Of a DNA stretch of 64,000 nucleotides, positions 52,939 to 63,600 are shown piece by piece. Numbering within the stretch: position 1 is the stretch's first letter; the number at the start of each line of letters is the position of its first letter. This stretch comes from Mansonella perstans (Eukaryota > Nematoda > Chromadorea > Rhabditida > Onchocercidae). The notes under the pieces were generated by a model. It saw only the letters and a list, made by a program, of their open reading frames with translations, ran no database searches and had not been told where the DNA came from. The position numbers and the translations under genes are program-made. Location: NCBI GenBank assembly GCA_037074765.1, contig JBAMDO010000035.1, forward strand, positions 186,001 through 250,000. The letters run 5' to 3'.

Positions 52939-55900
52939 TCATTTGCATGTTTTTGGAGCATTCCACATGTGATCGCAAACTTTGATCTGATCATTGAAAA
53001 ATGTAGTTGGTGGACATTCCATCACAAATAAACGGTTATGTGCGCATTGAATGAATAGATGGCAATTACTTGGATGGGGAAACAAACCGCTAGGCTGCGG
53101 GCATTTCATATCTGAAATGGATTTCAATAAAAATTCAAAATGCTCATTACTTCGGGATGCAAGATACGTAAGAAAAGAGCAAGGCACCGATTATTAATAT
53201 CAAGAAAGATGCAAAAGTATTGGAAACTTCAAATGGCTTACCTATGATTTATGTCAAATAAATTTGTTAAATTCTAGCATGTATTACTATAAGAAAGTAT
53301 ATACTTTTTTGCTTATATCTTTTATCTTCCCTTGATTTATGCTCCGTAGAGAAAGAATAAGAAGTTAACTGAAAGGATTGAGTTGTTTCAAGATAATAGA
53401 TCAATTACAGTTTCTAATTTTACGAATAACAAACCGGAAGGTCCTCTGGTTGGTACAGAAATACTCGTTGTTGCTTTAGTTCCATAAGTTTCCGTAGTTC
53501 TTGATTTTGCCGTTGTTGTTTGAATTTCACTACTTTCTGTAGTTTCTGCTTCTTTCGTCGTTATTTCAATTTCACCACTTTCTGTAGTTTCTGCTTCTTG
53601 CGTCATTGTTTCAGTTTTACCACTTCCTGTAGTTTCTGATTCCTCCGTCGTTGTTTCAATTTCATCACTTCCTGTAGTTTCTGCTTCTTGCGTCGTTGTT
53701 TCAGTTTTACCACTTCCTGTAGTTTCTGATTCCTCCGTCGTTGTTTCAATTTCACCATTTTGTGTAGTTTCTGCTTCTTGCGTCACTGTTTCAGTTTTAC
53801 CACTTTCTGTGGTTTGCGATTTCTCCGTCGTTGTTTCAGTTTCACCACTTTCTGTAGTTTCTGCTTCTTGCGTCGTTGTTTCAGTTCTAATACTTTCTGT
53901 AGTTTGCGATTCCTTCGTCGTTGTTTCAATTTTACCACTTTCTGTAGTTCCTGCTTCTTGCGTCACTGTTTCAGTTTTACCACTTCCTGTAGTTTCTGAT
54001 TCCTCCGTCGTTGTTTCAATTTCATCACTTTGTGTAGTTTCTGCTTCTTGCGTCGTTGTTTGAGTTTTACCACTTCCTGTAGTTTCTGATTCCTCCGTCG
54101 TTGTTTCAATTTCACCATTTTGTGTAGTTTCTGCTTCTTGCGTCGTTGTTTCAGTTTTACCACTTCCTGTAATTTCTGATTCCTCCGTCGTTGTTTCAAT
54201 TTCACCACTTTCTGTTGTTTCTGCTTCTTTCGTCGTGCTTCCTGGTTCTGTCGTCGTTGTTTCAGAGCTTGCTGTCGATGCATTTGACTGCAAATATTTA
54301 CTACATTTTATGTTCTGCAGTTCAAAATTGAATGCATAACAAAGTCAATCTAAAATTTGGTGGTTTGTAGAAGATTAGTATCTAGTTATTCAAATATTAC
54401 AATTACACATTCTCAGACAAGAAATTCTATCTATTTTGTCATTCAGGTTCTATTTTTCATATGATCTACCCGTCGATTTACTCTCTTCCGTAATAATTTT
54501 CGAAATTTAATCACTAATTTGGAAAAAGGAAGCATTTTTTTTTCTAAAACATATCCTACCATGTCTTCAAGGCCACTACGAATAGCATTTAATAAAGGAT
54601 ATGGTCCTTTGCCACAATTTGTACCCTTGAAATCATCGAAATCAAGAGTCCATATGAAGGCACCGCCATAACCTTTCTCCCTGAGCCATTTCATCTGGAA
54701 AATTTGGTAATGTCAAGCAATAACGCTGAAATATTACTTGCTATTCAAATGTACAACGCAATTTGAATCTGATAATAAAACAAGACAGCAATGAGAGCTC
54801 TCTCTAACTTCCAGTTCTTTCCACTTGAAAATCCAAACTTTGAATTAAATGATAACATCCAGAATATATTTTTTTTCTTGCTGTCAACGAACTATCTATT
54901 ACTTTAGCGCTTATGACGACACTGATTACACCGTTTAGAACAAGCGAAGTAGGAATTTACTTTGATTTTGATAGTTTCTTCGTTATCATAACCGTACCAC
55001 TGATTTCCTTTTACCATGTATGCTCCAACCCCTCTTGATCAATTGTTTCGTTTCCACCTTCTTTCAGATATTTACATATCTTAAATTAGTCCATAGTGAT
55101 ATTTTCTGCAGATCGAATATGAGGAAAAATATTTTTAAAGAATTCACAATTAAACCTCCCAATAAGCCGCAGTACCGCCTTCGGGATTTGTTGTTGATGG
55201 TGTCGAGGGACGGTTACCCGAGGCTCCAATCATTGTTTGCGAAGGATCGTCCAATGTCCATCCCTGACCATAGGTCGGAATTCCAATGATAATTTTATGT
55301 TTCGGCATTCCCTTATTCGCCCAATAATTTGCTGCGTATTCCTGAAAGAATCGAAAATTCGCTTTGATGTAAAAAATTTGAAATCTTATGCATTTCAAAA
55401 ACTGACGGTATTAAAAATTCCGATTCCGGAAGTTTCGCCCTTTGTTGGGCGCAGCTTTCCGTGTAGGTCGACATTCTTCTCCCAACTACCGTGCAAATCA
55501 TACGATTTCAGGAATATCAGATCGAAATTTCTACAAATTTTAATATTATAAAAATATTGTTGAAAAATTTGTAATTTTTCTGCATCGCCAATAAATGAAC
55601 ATCTGATATCTAAAATCAAAGGTTGGAGGAAAAAGCGTTTACTTTCCCAGAGACTGAACATCGTAGCTCGCATCAATAGTCTCTTTTTCGGCTGATACAA
55701 TACCGGTCAAAAGTAATTGTTGCTTTCCCGATGTCTTGGCTTCATTCACAAACGCTTCTTTCATTTCCTGCAAAGTTATTCATTTTTCTCTGTCTATAAT
55801 ATCTCAGTTTTGCTTTAAGAAGTAACTCACAACAAAAGTTATATAGGATGTAAACTGAAATTTGGTGGCGCACGCAAAACTGCCAGAGATTTCAAGTAAA

Positions 55901-57412
55901 TATAATGCTAACCTTACTGGAAGATATACTTATACTCACCGCAATAAGATTGGCGTGTTCTTGAGCGACGCCACGTGGATATTCCCAGTCAAAACCGAAT
56001 CCATCAAATTCATTGCTGCGGAGAAGTGCTACAGTTGATTCAATGAAATATTTCCTATTTTCTGCTGACTTTGCGATTTCCTGAAATTATTTTATACTAT
56101 CTGATTTATGATAATATTTGAGGCAAAAAACAATGAATGAAAGCTAAAGAATATCGAAGAAAAGATATCATCAGACCACTTATGAGATGTACACCAATAT
56201 GTTCAACAAGTCCGAAAATAGAAACTAACAGTGAAGACTGGTGATCCGCTAAAGGAAAGAATAACTTTTGGTTCTTCTGGGTCACTCTGTTTCAGTTTTG
56301 TTACACGTGAAAAAAGTTTTTTCTTGCACGTTGTTTTTTTTTTTTTTTTGTTACACAGTTCTAGTGGCCTTTCCGTTTCTTTATCGTTCAATTCCAAAGC
56401 CCTAAGATTAAAATTATTGAGCAATTAACAGCACTTAGTGATTACGATGAAAATAGCATTCATTTGAAAATGCCATTCATATTTCTTATCACAAATATCA
56501 TTAACAACTTACAATGACTTGCCTGACTTGTCGGTTTTAGCCACTGCATAAAGAATGTGAGTGCACAAACTTTTTGGGATATTTTCGGGTAAGAATTTGC
56601 CATCTCCTTCAAGATAAAAATGAATACTCAATCGAAAAGTATTGCTAGTAACTTCGACATAATTTTTCGATGAAGGAAATATATTTGCATTCTAGAAACC
56701 TTATCAAAAAGGGAATTTTCGCTTACATTGTAAATCAAACTGCTAATTATGCAATTTATTTCTCTCGTTTACATTCGTTAATATTTTATATGAATTAAAG
56801 CTGCTTTCATTTGATCTTAGGCAGTTTAACGGCTTGCGAATTTTTATTCGCAATTAATTTATAAACGCTTTCTTTTTCTTTGGAATTGTTTCAACACTTT
56901 GTATAAATAAAATTATTCAAAAAATCATTGAACCTTGTCGATACTGAGCCCAGTTAGTAAAGTAACATCCACGAACAAAACCTGCAATAAATTATAGTCC
57001 AGAAATATTTTCGAAACTATCTATCTTTTGTTATTTTTAAAATAAAATGTTTTGTTTGAATTCTGTATGTTCTCGTTGAATATTTTTTCATCTTCAATTT
57101 AGCCTGTTCATTTTTTATTTCTTATATTTCTTCTGTGAGGTTAAATGTATGACATCGTGCTTGAAAATTTCGGACTGGAATAACTGATGATGTTTAGCTG
57201 ATGATGATGATGCTTATGTGATATGGTAATTAATATGTTGTGTGATACATATGTTTATTATAATATCAATCGATGAATCGACTGGATTTGTTACCTCCGA
57301 CAAACTCTTCTCTTTTCACTTTACTGACGTACTCTTATTTGAACAACTAACCATATGTAACAGTAACTGCACTGCTGAGTATAACGAAGGATATTAGCAT
57401 AGTCCAATTCAT
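52939..57412 (-). pseudogene. Chitinase copy 2, degenerate catalytic domain with expanded mucin-like linker
   Basis: Same twelve-exon layout: 57412-57352, 56981-56934, 56606-56513, 56401-56230, 56080-55940, 55767-55643, 55530-55407, 55341-55156, 55079-54961, 54694-54560, 54287-53435 and 53111-52939. The signal peptide is identical to that of copy 1. Damage: in exon 4 the [10 protein letters not shown] strand is shortened to SFSGSP and a Lys-rich insertion is added (net +33 bp, in frame). In exon 5 the catalytic motif reads DGFGFDWEYP, losing an Asp (55994-55996). In exon 7 MSYD is KSYD. In exon 9 one base is missing in a G run (near 55027-55034), giving 119 bp instead of 120 and a stop shortly after. 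The linker exon (853 bp) has 16-17 Ser/Thr/Glu repeats and uses a GTTTGT donor at 53434. The chitin-binding domain is intact. It may be a non-enzymatic remnant or a plain pseudogene. Confidence 0.88.
53520..54240 (-). repeat. 45-bp coding minisatellite of chitinase 2 (16-17 units, 90-bp higher-order period)
   Basis: The 45-bp units alternate between two types, TTTEESETTGSGKTE and TTTQEAETTQNGEIE, so many stand in a 90-bp higher-order repeat. The reading frame is open across the whole array despite the damage elsewhere in the gene. Confidence 0.9.
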
Positions 57413-57892
57413 GTCAATTTGCAGAAGCTATTGTCCACTTCTGCACTGGATTTCGATATTTATTATTATGATTAACTAATTTTACTTTCATTAATGGCAT
57501 AGTTTGTAAATATTAAGTATTTATGTGCAAGCAGTGGAAAAAATCACATGAACTAATTAATAGTAATTATAAAATCACTGTTATAGCTAATTGGGTTTCC
57601 ATCGTCGATTAAGAATACTTATTTTATTTTTGTTTAAACTGAAAAATGCACAACTAAACAATAAGAAAATATTGCATTGGAAGAAATAATATGAAAAATT
57701 ATCGGTACATATAAAAGATTAAGGAAGAAATTCATTTGGAAAAATCAGAAGTAGAGTTGAAGCTGAAATTTCCGCAATATCGTTGTAATGATAGGTCGTT
57801 TATATGATCATGTCAATGCTCACTTTGATTCACTTTTATATGCTAGTCGCTGTGTAAATACCGAATTATAAGACTCAAGCTGAAATTAAAAT

Positions 57893-59359
57893 GAACGATT
57901 AGCTGCAGGAACAAGATATTCACGAAAAATGCAAGCAAATCTAGCAGCTGGAAATACATGGGAAACAGAAGAAAAAAGGAATTGCATAAATATCAAAGAT
58001 AAATGGAAAAATCAAGGGAAAACAGAATAAAAAGCGCAAAATGAAAATATATCTGTAAAGTAATCGGCAAGTGTCGAAATGTGAAACCGTAATGGTTATT
58101 GAACGATAGTCGAGGACAAAATAGACAGTAAGGTCTGCAATAATTTAGACAAGTCTTTTTTGAAACGGCTTATCAAAGAAACTGTTCTTCGGGAAAAAGC
58201 AAACATTTCCATAAGAAAGCTGAAAAAACATTCGGATAGCTACAGAACTGAAAAAAGTCAGAAAATGACGAGAAAGCTGGTAAAACGGAAAATAATGCGA
58301 TCCTATTTGTTGAAAATTTTACTAATAAAAGTTTTTACTATATTTATTGTTATAATGCGGAAGAAAAAGATGAAATGTAACACAAAATATGATGAAATAT
58401 TTTTGACTGCAAAAGAAAATTACGAAAATTCACATACCGTATGTATCATCAAGTCATTAAGCCACTGTTGGAAATAATTGATATTCGCCTTTGACCATAA
58501 AATAAATTCGCATATATTCATTTATCAGGGATACTGTCAAAGGTTCCTAATTAGCACAATAATATCTTTATTCATAGTTACTTCTGCCTTAACAAGTTTC
58601 ACTTAATTTTTTGTGTTATGTCCATTGAGCTTTCTCTACAGTAATCGCATATAACAAATACAGTTCAATCATTGTACCTTGCTCTTACAAATATCTTCAG
58701 TTGTTTCTATATCAAATTAATATATTTTAAACATGGATAAAATCGCAGATGTAGAGAAAGCTAAGGTAACTGCATATTGTCTAATTATGTTTTAATTCAC
58801 CGTCAATCTTCCAGCAAGAATGGAAATTTGATCGAAATTCCGAAATAAAAGTAGAACGATGCAAAATTAAGTGCTATTCTTTACATATTCCATATCTCGT
58901 GAACGCTCAATCTTTGTATTGACGATTTTTTGATGAATATATTGATAAAGTTTCAGCGAAAATTGGAAAAATAAAAATAAAAATTATTAGAACCGTCAGA
59001 AGCTTCATTCATAATGACTAATCAACGTGACTTTTTTATCTGGTACTTGAATTATAACGTAGTAAGAGAATTCTGCTCAAGAAGTTTGGGAATTTAGATA
59101 CTAAAAAAAACCTATTTTGCAATGAACATATTCTATTGAAAAAAAATGATCGGGAATGTAGAGTTACAGTGGATACTATCAAGCGAACACTTCGCCCATC
59201 AGAATTGATAAATGAGAATTTAGAATACTCGAGTATTGAAAACACCATTGAAAGCAAGCTATCGAGCTGAGTCCTCGATAAAATGTATCAACAAAAGGAA
59301 CAACACGCGTGTTCAATTGCCAAGCTTTGAAATTTCCTGAAACTACTGGCACAGAGGAA
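57893..59359. other. Unique region right of the duplication; no supported gene
   Basis: A Lys/Arg-rich open frame of 105 codons lies at 58160-58477 (plus strand), with no recognisable domain. Its composition and neighbourhood suggest that it could be another decayed piece of the retrotransposon whose integrase follows, but no motif proves this. The rest is AT-rich and featureless. Confidence 0.4.
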
Positions 59360-59850
59360 TGAAAAACGAGTTATCAATAAATGCATGGTTTGCGACGATG
59401 GGCGCTCAACTATTCAAGTTACCTATTATGCTTCATCTTCCTGACGTTCGAATTAAACTTTCGCGACTTTCGCATAATTAGTTTCGATTATTTGGGTCCT
59501 CTTTCTGCTGAGGTCGATAGCGATATAATTAAAAGGTTGACAGTCCCATTTACATGCTTCACCACCAGAGCAGTGCACATGAAACTGATAGAGAACCTGT
59601 CGCCGAGTATACGTTCTGAGGAGATTTATAGCTAAATGAAGTCATCCTGATTGATTTCAAGCAATAATACTAGTCAATTCCAGTTGGCTTTCAAGAGTAA
59701 ATTAGCATACTTCTTAGCCAAAAGAGCGATGGTCTGAAAAAACTGAAATCCCCTAGTATGGTGGAGTATACGAATGACTGATTGAACCAACAAAAAAAAG
59801 CAATAAGACGAGCTACTGGAAAAAAACTACTATGAGAAAACAAGTAAATT
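59360..59850 (+). pseudogene. Decayed BEL/Pao retrotransposon integrase
   Basis: On the plus strand, across at least two frame changes and stops, these appear in order: KRVINKCMVC (end of the zinc-binding region, CxxC), LFKLPIMLHLPDVRIKLSR, then SFDYLGPLSAEVDS with FTCFTTRAVHMKLIENLS (integrase core, 59470-59610), and finally GGVYE-stop-LIEPTKK followed by KAIRRATGKKLL in another frame (about 59759-59830). This order, especially the DY-GP core, TTRAVH and GG-YE, is characteristic of BEL/Pao integrase. The element is inactive. I found no long terminal repeats. Confidence 0.8.
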
Positions 59851-60667
59851 ACATTGTTACGATAAAAAGCATTGTCAACATGCGACCATTAACTTATGCC
59901 ATTTTCGATGACTGCATATTTGTCCCCAATCTCTAAATCATCTATAGGCTTTATAAAAGAATCAATACACAATTTACTCCTCTCACCATACTCATAACTC
60001 CAGTATCACTGATGTCCAGTAATTTTCAAAGTCAACTCAGACTCACGGAATATTTGGCCCTGATACTGACATAAGTCAAAATCCAGGTCTTGCTATAAAA
60101 ATTAAAAAATTAATAATTAAAATCTGCAAAATCAACTCAATCATCCGCCTAACATTACGTTTAAAATTAAGCTTAAAAGAATTTCCATAAAAACAATCGC
60201 AACCACTATTAAAACCATAATAAAAAACCCTAAAAAAATAACGACACTTCTTTCTTCTTATCAAGCTATGTTCAATTTTTGGATCTCATTTTCGGGCAGA
60301 TATTTTCCGCGTAGCGAAAAAAGGAACAAGGATTTCATTTCTCAGTACATAGATATTAACGTTCTCCTTGCCACTGATCGATATTTCCTTTTGATTGCTG
60401 TTGCTGCGGAGTTTTTCAGTCGTGATACGAAGTAGTTATATTCTTATCTTTAAAAATTTTATCAGAAAATCAGTCATTTACCGATTTTACTAGAGGATCT
60501 TTATTGGAATCCATTTCGTCTTCTTTTTTGGGAATGTTGTTGGATATTTGTTGGAATCCATCTTGGTATGTCATTTATTTGTGTCCCAAATCAATCTTAC
60601 TGCTGTGAAAAATTTTTTTTTGTAATGGAAAACAAATATATACATCACAGCGGATCACTTGACAGAA
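59851..60667. other. Interval between the retroelement remnant and chitinase 3; nothing supported
   Basis: AT-rich DNA without a coding-like open frame on either strand. It probably includes the 3' flank of chitinase 3. Confidence 0.5.
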
Positions 60668-63600
60668 TCATTTGCATGTGTCTGGAGCATTACTTATGTG
60701 ATCACAAGCATTGATTTGATCATTAAAAAATGTATCTGGCGAACATTTCATCACATATAAACGGCCATCTACGCATTGAATGAACAGGTGGCAATCATTT
60801 GGATGCGGAAACAAACCAGTGAGCTCCGGACATATCAAATCTGAAATGGATTTCAATAATAAAGCAGATTATTCATTACTTCGGGATTTTCATCCTGCAA
60901 GATTGATAAATATCCGGATAGAAAAGAAGGGACATTATAAATTCGAAAGTTTAATTAAAATACCAGTGATTTATAAATTCATTAAGTTATATAGCAAATA
61001 TTGCGGTGACAAAGTGTATGTTTTTTTGGCTTATATGTTCTTATCTTTTCTTGATTGCTTCAGAAACCGAATAAGAAGTAAACTGAAAGGATTGAACTGC
61101 AAAAGATTCGTTTTTATCTACAAATAACAAACCTTCGGTTGGTTCAACAACGCTCGTCGTTGTTCCAATTTCACCACTTTCTGTAGTTTCTGCTTCTTCC
61201 GTCGTTGTTTCAATTTCACCACTTTCTGTTATTTCTGCTTCTTTCGTCGTGCTTTCTGGTTCTGCCGTCGTTGTTTCAGAGCTTGTTGTTGATGTATTTG
61301 GCTGCAAATATTTGCTAAATTTTATGTTTTGCAGTTGAAAATTGAATGCATAACAAAGTCAATCTAAAATTTGGTGGTTTGTAGGCGATTAGTATCTAGT
61401 TATTCAAATATTACAATTACATATTCTCAGACAGAAATTTTATGTAATCATTCAGGTTCTATTTTTCGTATGATCTGTCGGGAAAGTTTTTTGTAACGTG
61501 GCACAGTCGGATCTCAAACTTGGGTAGTTAAACCGTTGCGTTGAGTTAAGTTGCGTTGACACCTCAAACTTGGGTAATTAAACCTTTTATTAGAATAATT
61601 GGATAACGCGAGATTAATGTAACAATTATGTAGAACGCGTATTTAATGGTAACATTAACATAAAATAAAGCGGTAATGATGAGGAGAATAGAACCAGTAG
61701 CCGTGGATGTGAACAAATCCCAAAAATGGTCCTTTTGGGATGATTGAAAGTTTATATATTGAGTATTGTAGGCGGAGAAAACTTGTATTAATGAGTTGAG
61801 TTATAAGAAACTAAAGATCATAAAAAATGAAATCCTTTGTACAGATAAACTTGGTTGAGAAGGTACAATATATTGCATGTAAGCATAAGCATCAAACAAA
61901 GGATTTCGACGCAGTTACAGAATGGTTTTGGTTAATAAGATGTTAATTGCAGCTGCCTCTTTGTTAGTTTATGGTAGGAAAGAGTTTGACAGCTTATAAT
62001 TGGAACAAAGAGATTAAACATTACGAAATTAATTAGGTGGCTCATAAAAGCCGTTAATACAATCAGATTTAAACCCTATTGGGAATTTCGCGTTATAAAT
62101 TTCGCGACATGATCTACCTGTCGATTTACTCTCTTCCGTACTAATTTCTCTTCCGTACTGATTTTCAAAATTTAATCATTAATTTGGAAGGAAGCATTTT
62201 TTTCTAAAACATATCCTACCATGTCTTCAAGGCCACTACGAATAGCATTTAATAAAGGATATGATCCTTTGCCACAATTTGTACCCTTGAAATCATCGAA
62301 ATCAAGAGTCCATATGAAGGCACCGCCATAACCTTTCTCCCTGAGCCATTTCATCTGGAAAATTTCATAATGTCAAGCAATAACGCTGAAATATTATTTA
62401 AAATGATAACATCCCAGGAATATATTTTTTTCTTTTCTTGCTGTCAACGAATCTATTGCTTTAGCGCTTATGACGACACTGATTACACTGTTTAGAACAA
62501 GCGAAGTAGGAATTTACTTTGATTTTGATAGTTTCTTCGTTATCATAACCGTACCACTGATTTCCTTTTACCATGTATGCTCCAACACCCTCTTGATCAA
62601 TTGTTTCGTTTCCACCTTCTTTCAGATATTTACATATCTTAAATTAGTCCATAGTGATACTTTCTGCAGATCGAATATGAGGAAAAATATTTTTCAAGAA
62701 TTCACAATTAAACCTCCCAATAAGCCGCAGCACCGCCTTCGGGATTTGTTGTTGTTGGTGTCGAGGGACGGTTAGCCGGGGCTCCAATCATTGTTTGCGA
62801 AGGATGGTCCAATGTCCATCCCCGACCGTAAGTCGGAATTCCAATGATAATTTTATGTTTCGGCATTCCCTTATTCGCCCAATAATTTGCTGCATATTCC
62901 TCAAAGAATCGAAAATTCGCTTTCACACAAGCTGCAGAAAATTTGAAATCTTATGATTTCAAAAACTGACAGTATTAAAAACTCCGATTCCGGAAGTTTC
63001 GCCCTTTGTTGGGCGCAGCTTTCCGTGTAGGTCGACATTCTTCTCCCAACCACCGTGCAAATCATATGACATTAGGAATAGCAGATCGAAATTTCTACAA
63101 ATTTTAATATTATAAAAAAATTGTTGAAAAATTTGTAGTTTTTACTGTATCGCCAATAAATGAACATCTGATATGTAAAATCAGATATTGGAGAAAAAAG
63201 AGTTTACTTTCCCAGAGACTGAACATCGTAGCTCTTATCAATAGTCTCTTTTCCGGCTGATACAGCAGCGGTCAAAAGTAATTGTTGCTTTCCCGATGTC
63301 TTGGCTTCATTCACAAACGCTTCTTTCATTTCCTGCAGAGTTATTCATTTTTCCTTATCTATAATATCTCAGTTTTGCTTTAAGAAAGTAAACTCACAAC
63401 AAAAGTTATATAAGATGTAAACTGAAATTTGGTGACGTACGCAATATTGCCAGAGATTTCAATTAAATATAATGCTAAACTTATTTAGAAATATAAATAC
63501 TCACCGCAATAAGATTGGCGTGTTCTTGAGCGACGCCACGTGGATATTCCCAGTCAAAATCGAATCCATCAAATTTATTCTTGCGGAGAAATGCTATGGC

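Larger units (their letters stand above)
50094..57892. repeat. Segmental duplication, copy B (7.8 kb)
   Basis: This is the second copy of the 41015-48269 segment, offset by 9079 bp at its left end. It is longer mainly because the chitinase repeat linker is expanded and because it keeps a ~230-bp stretch missing from copy A. It ends at 57892, where copy A diverges after 48269. Confidence 0.95.
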
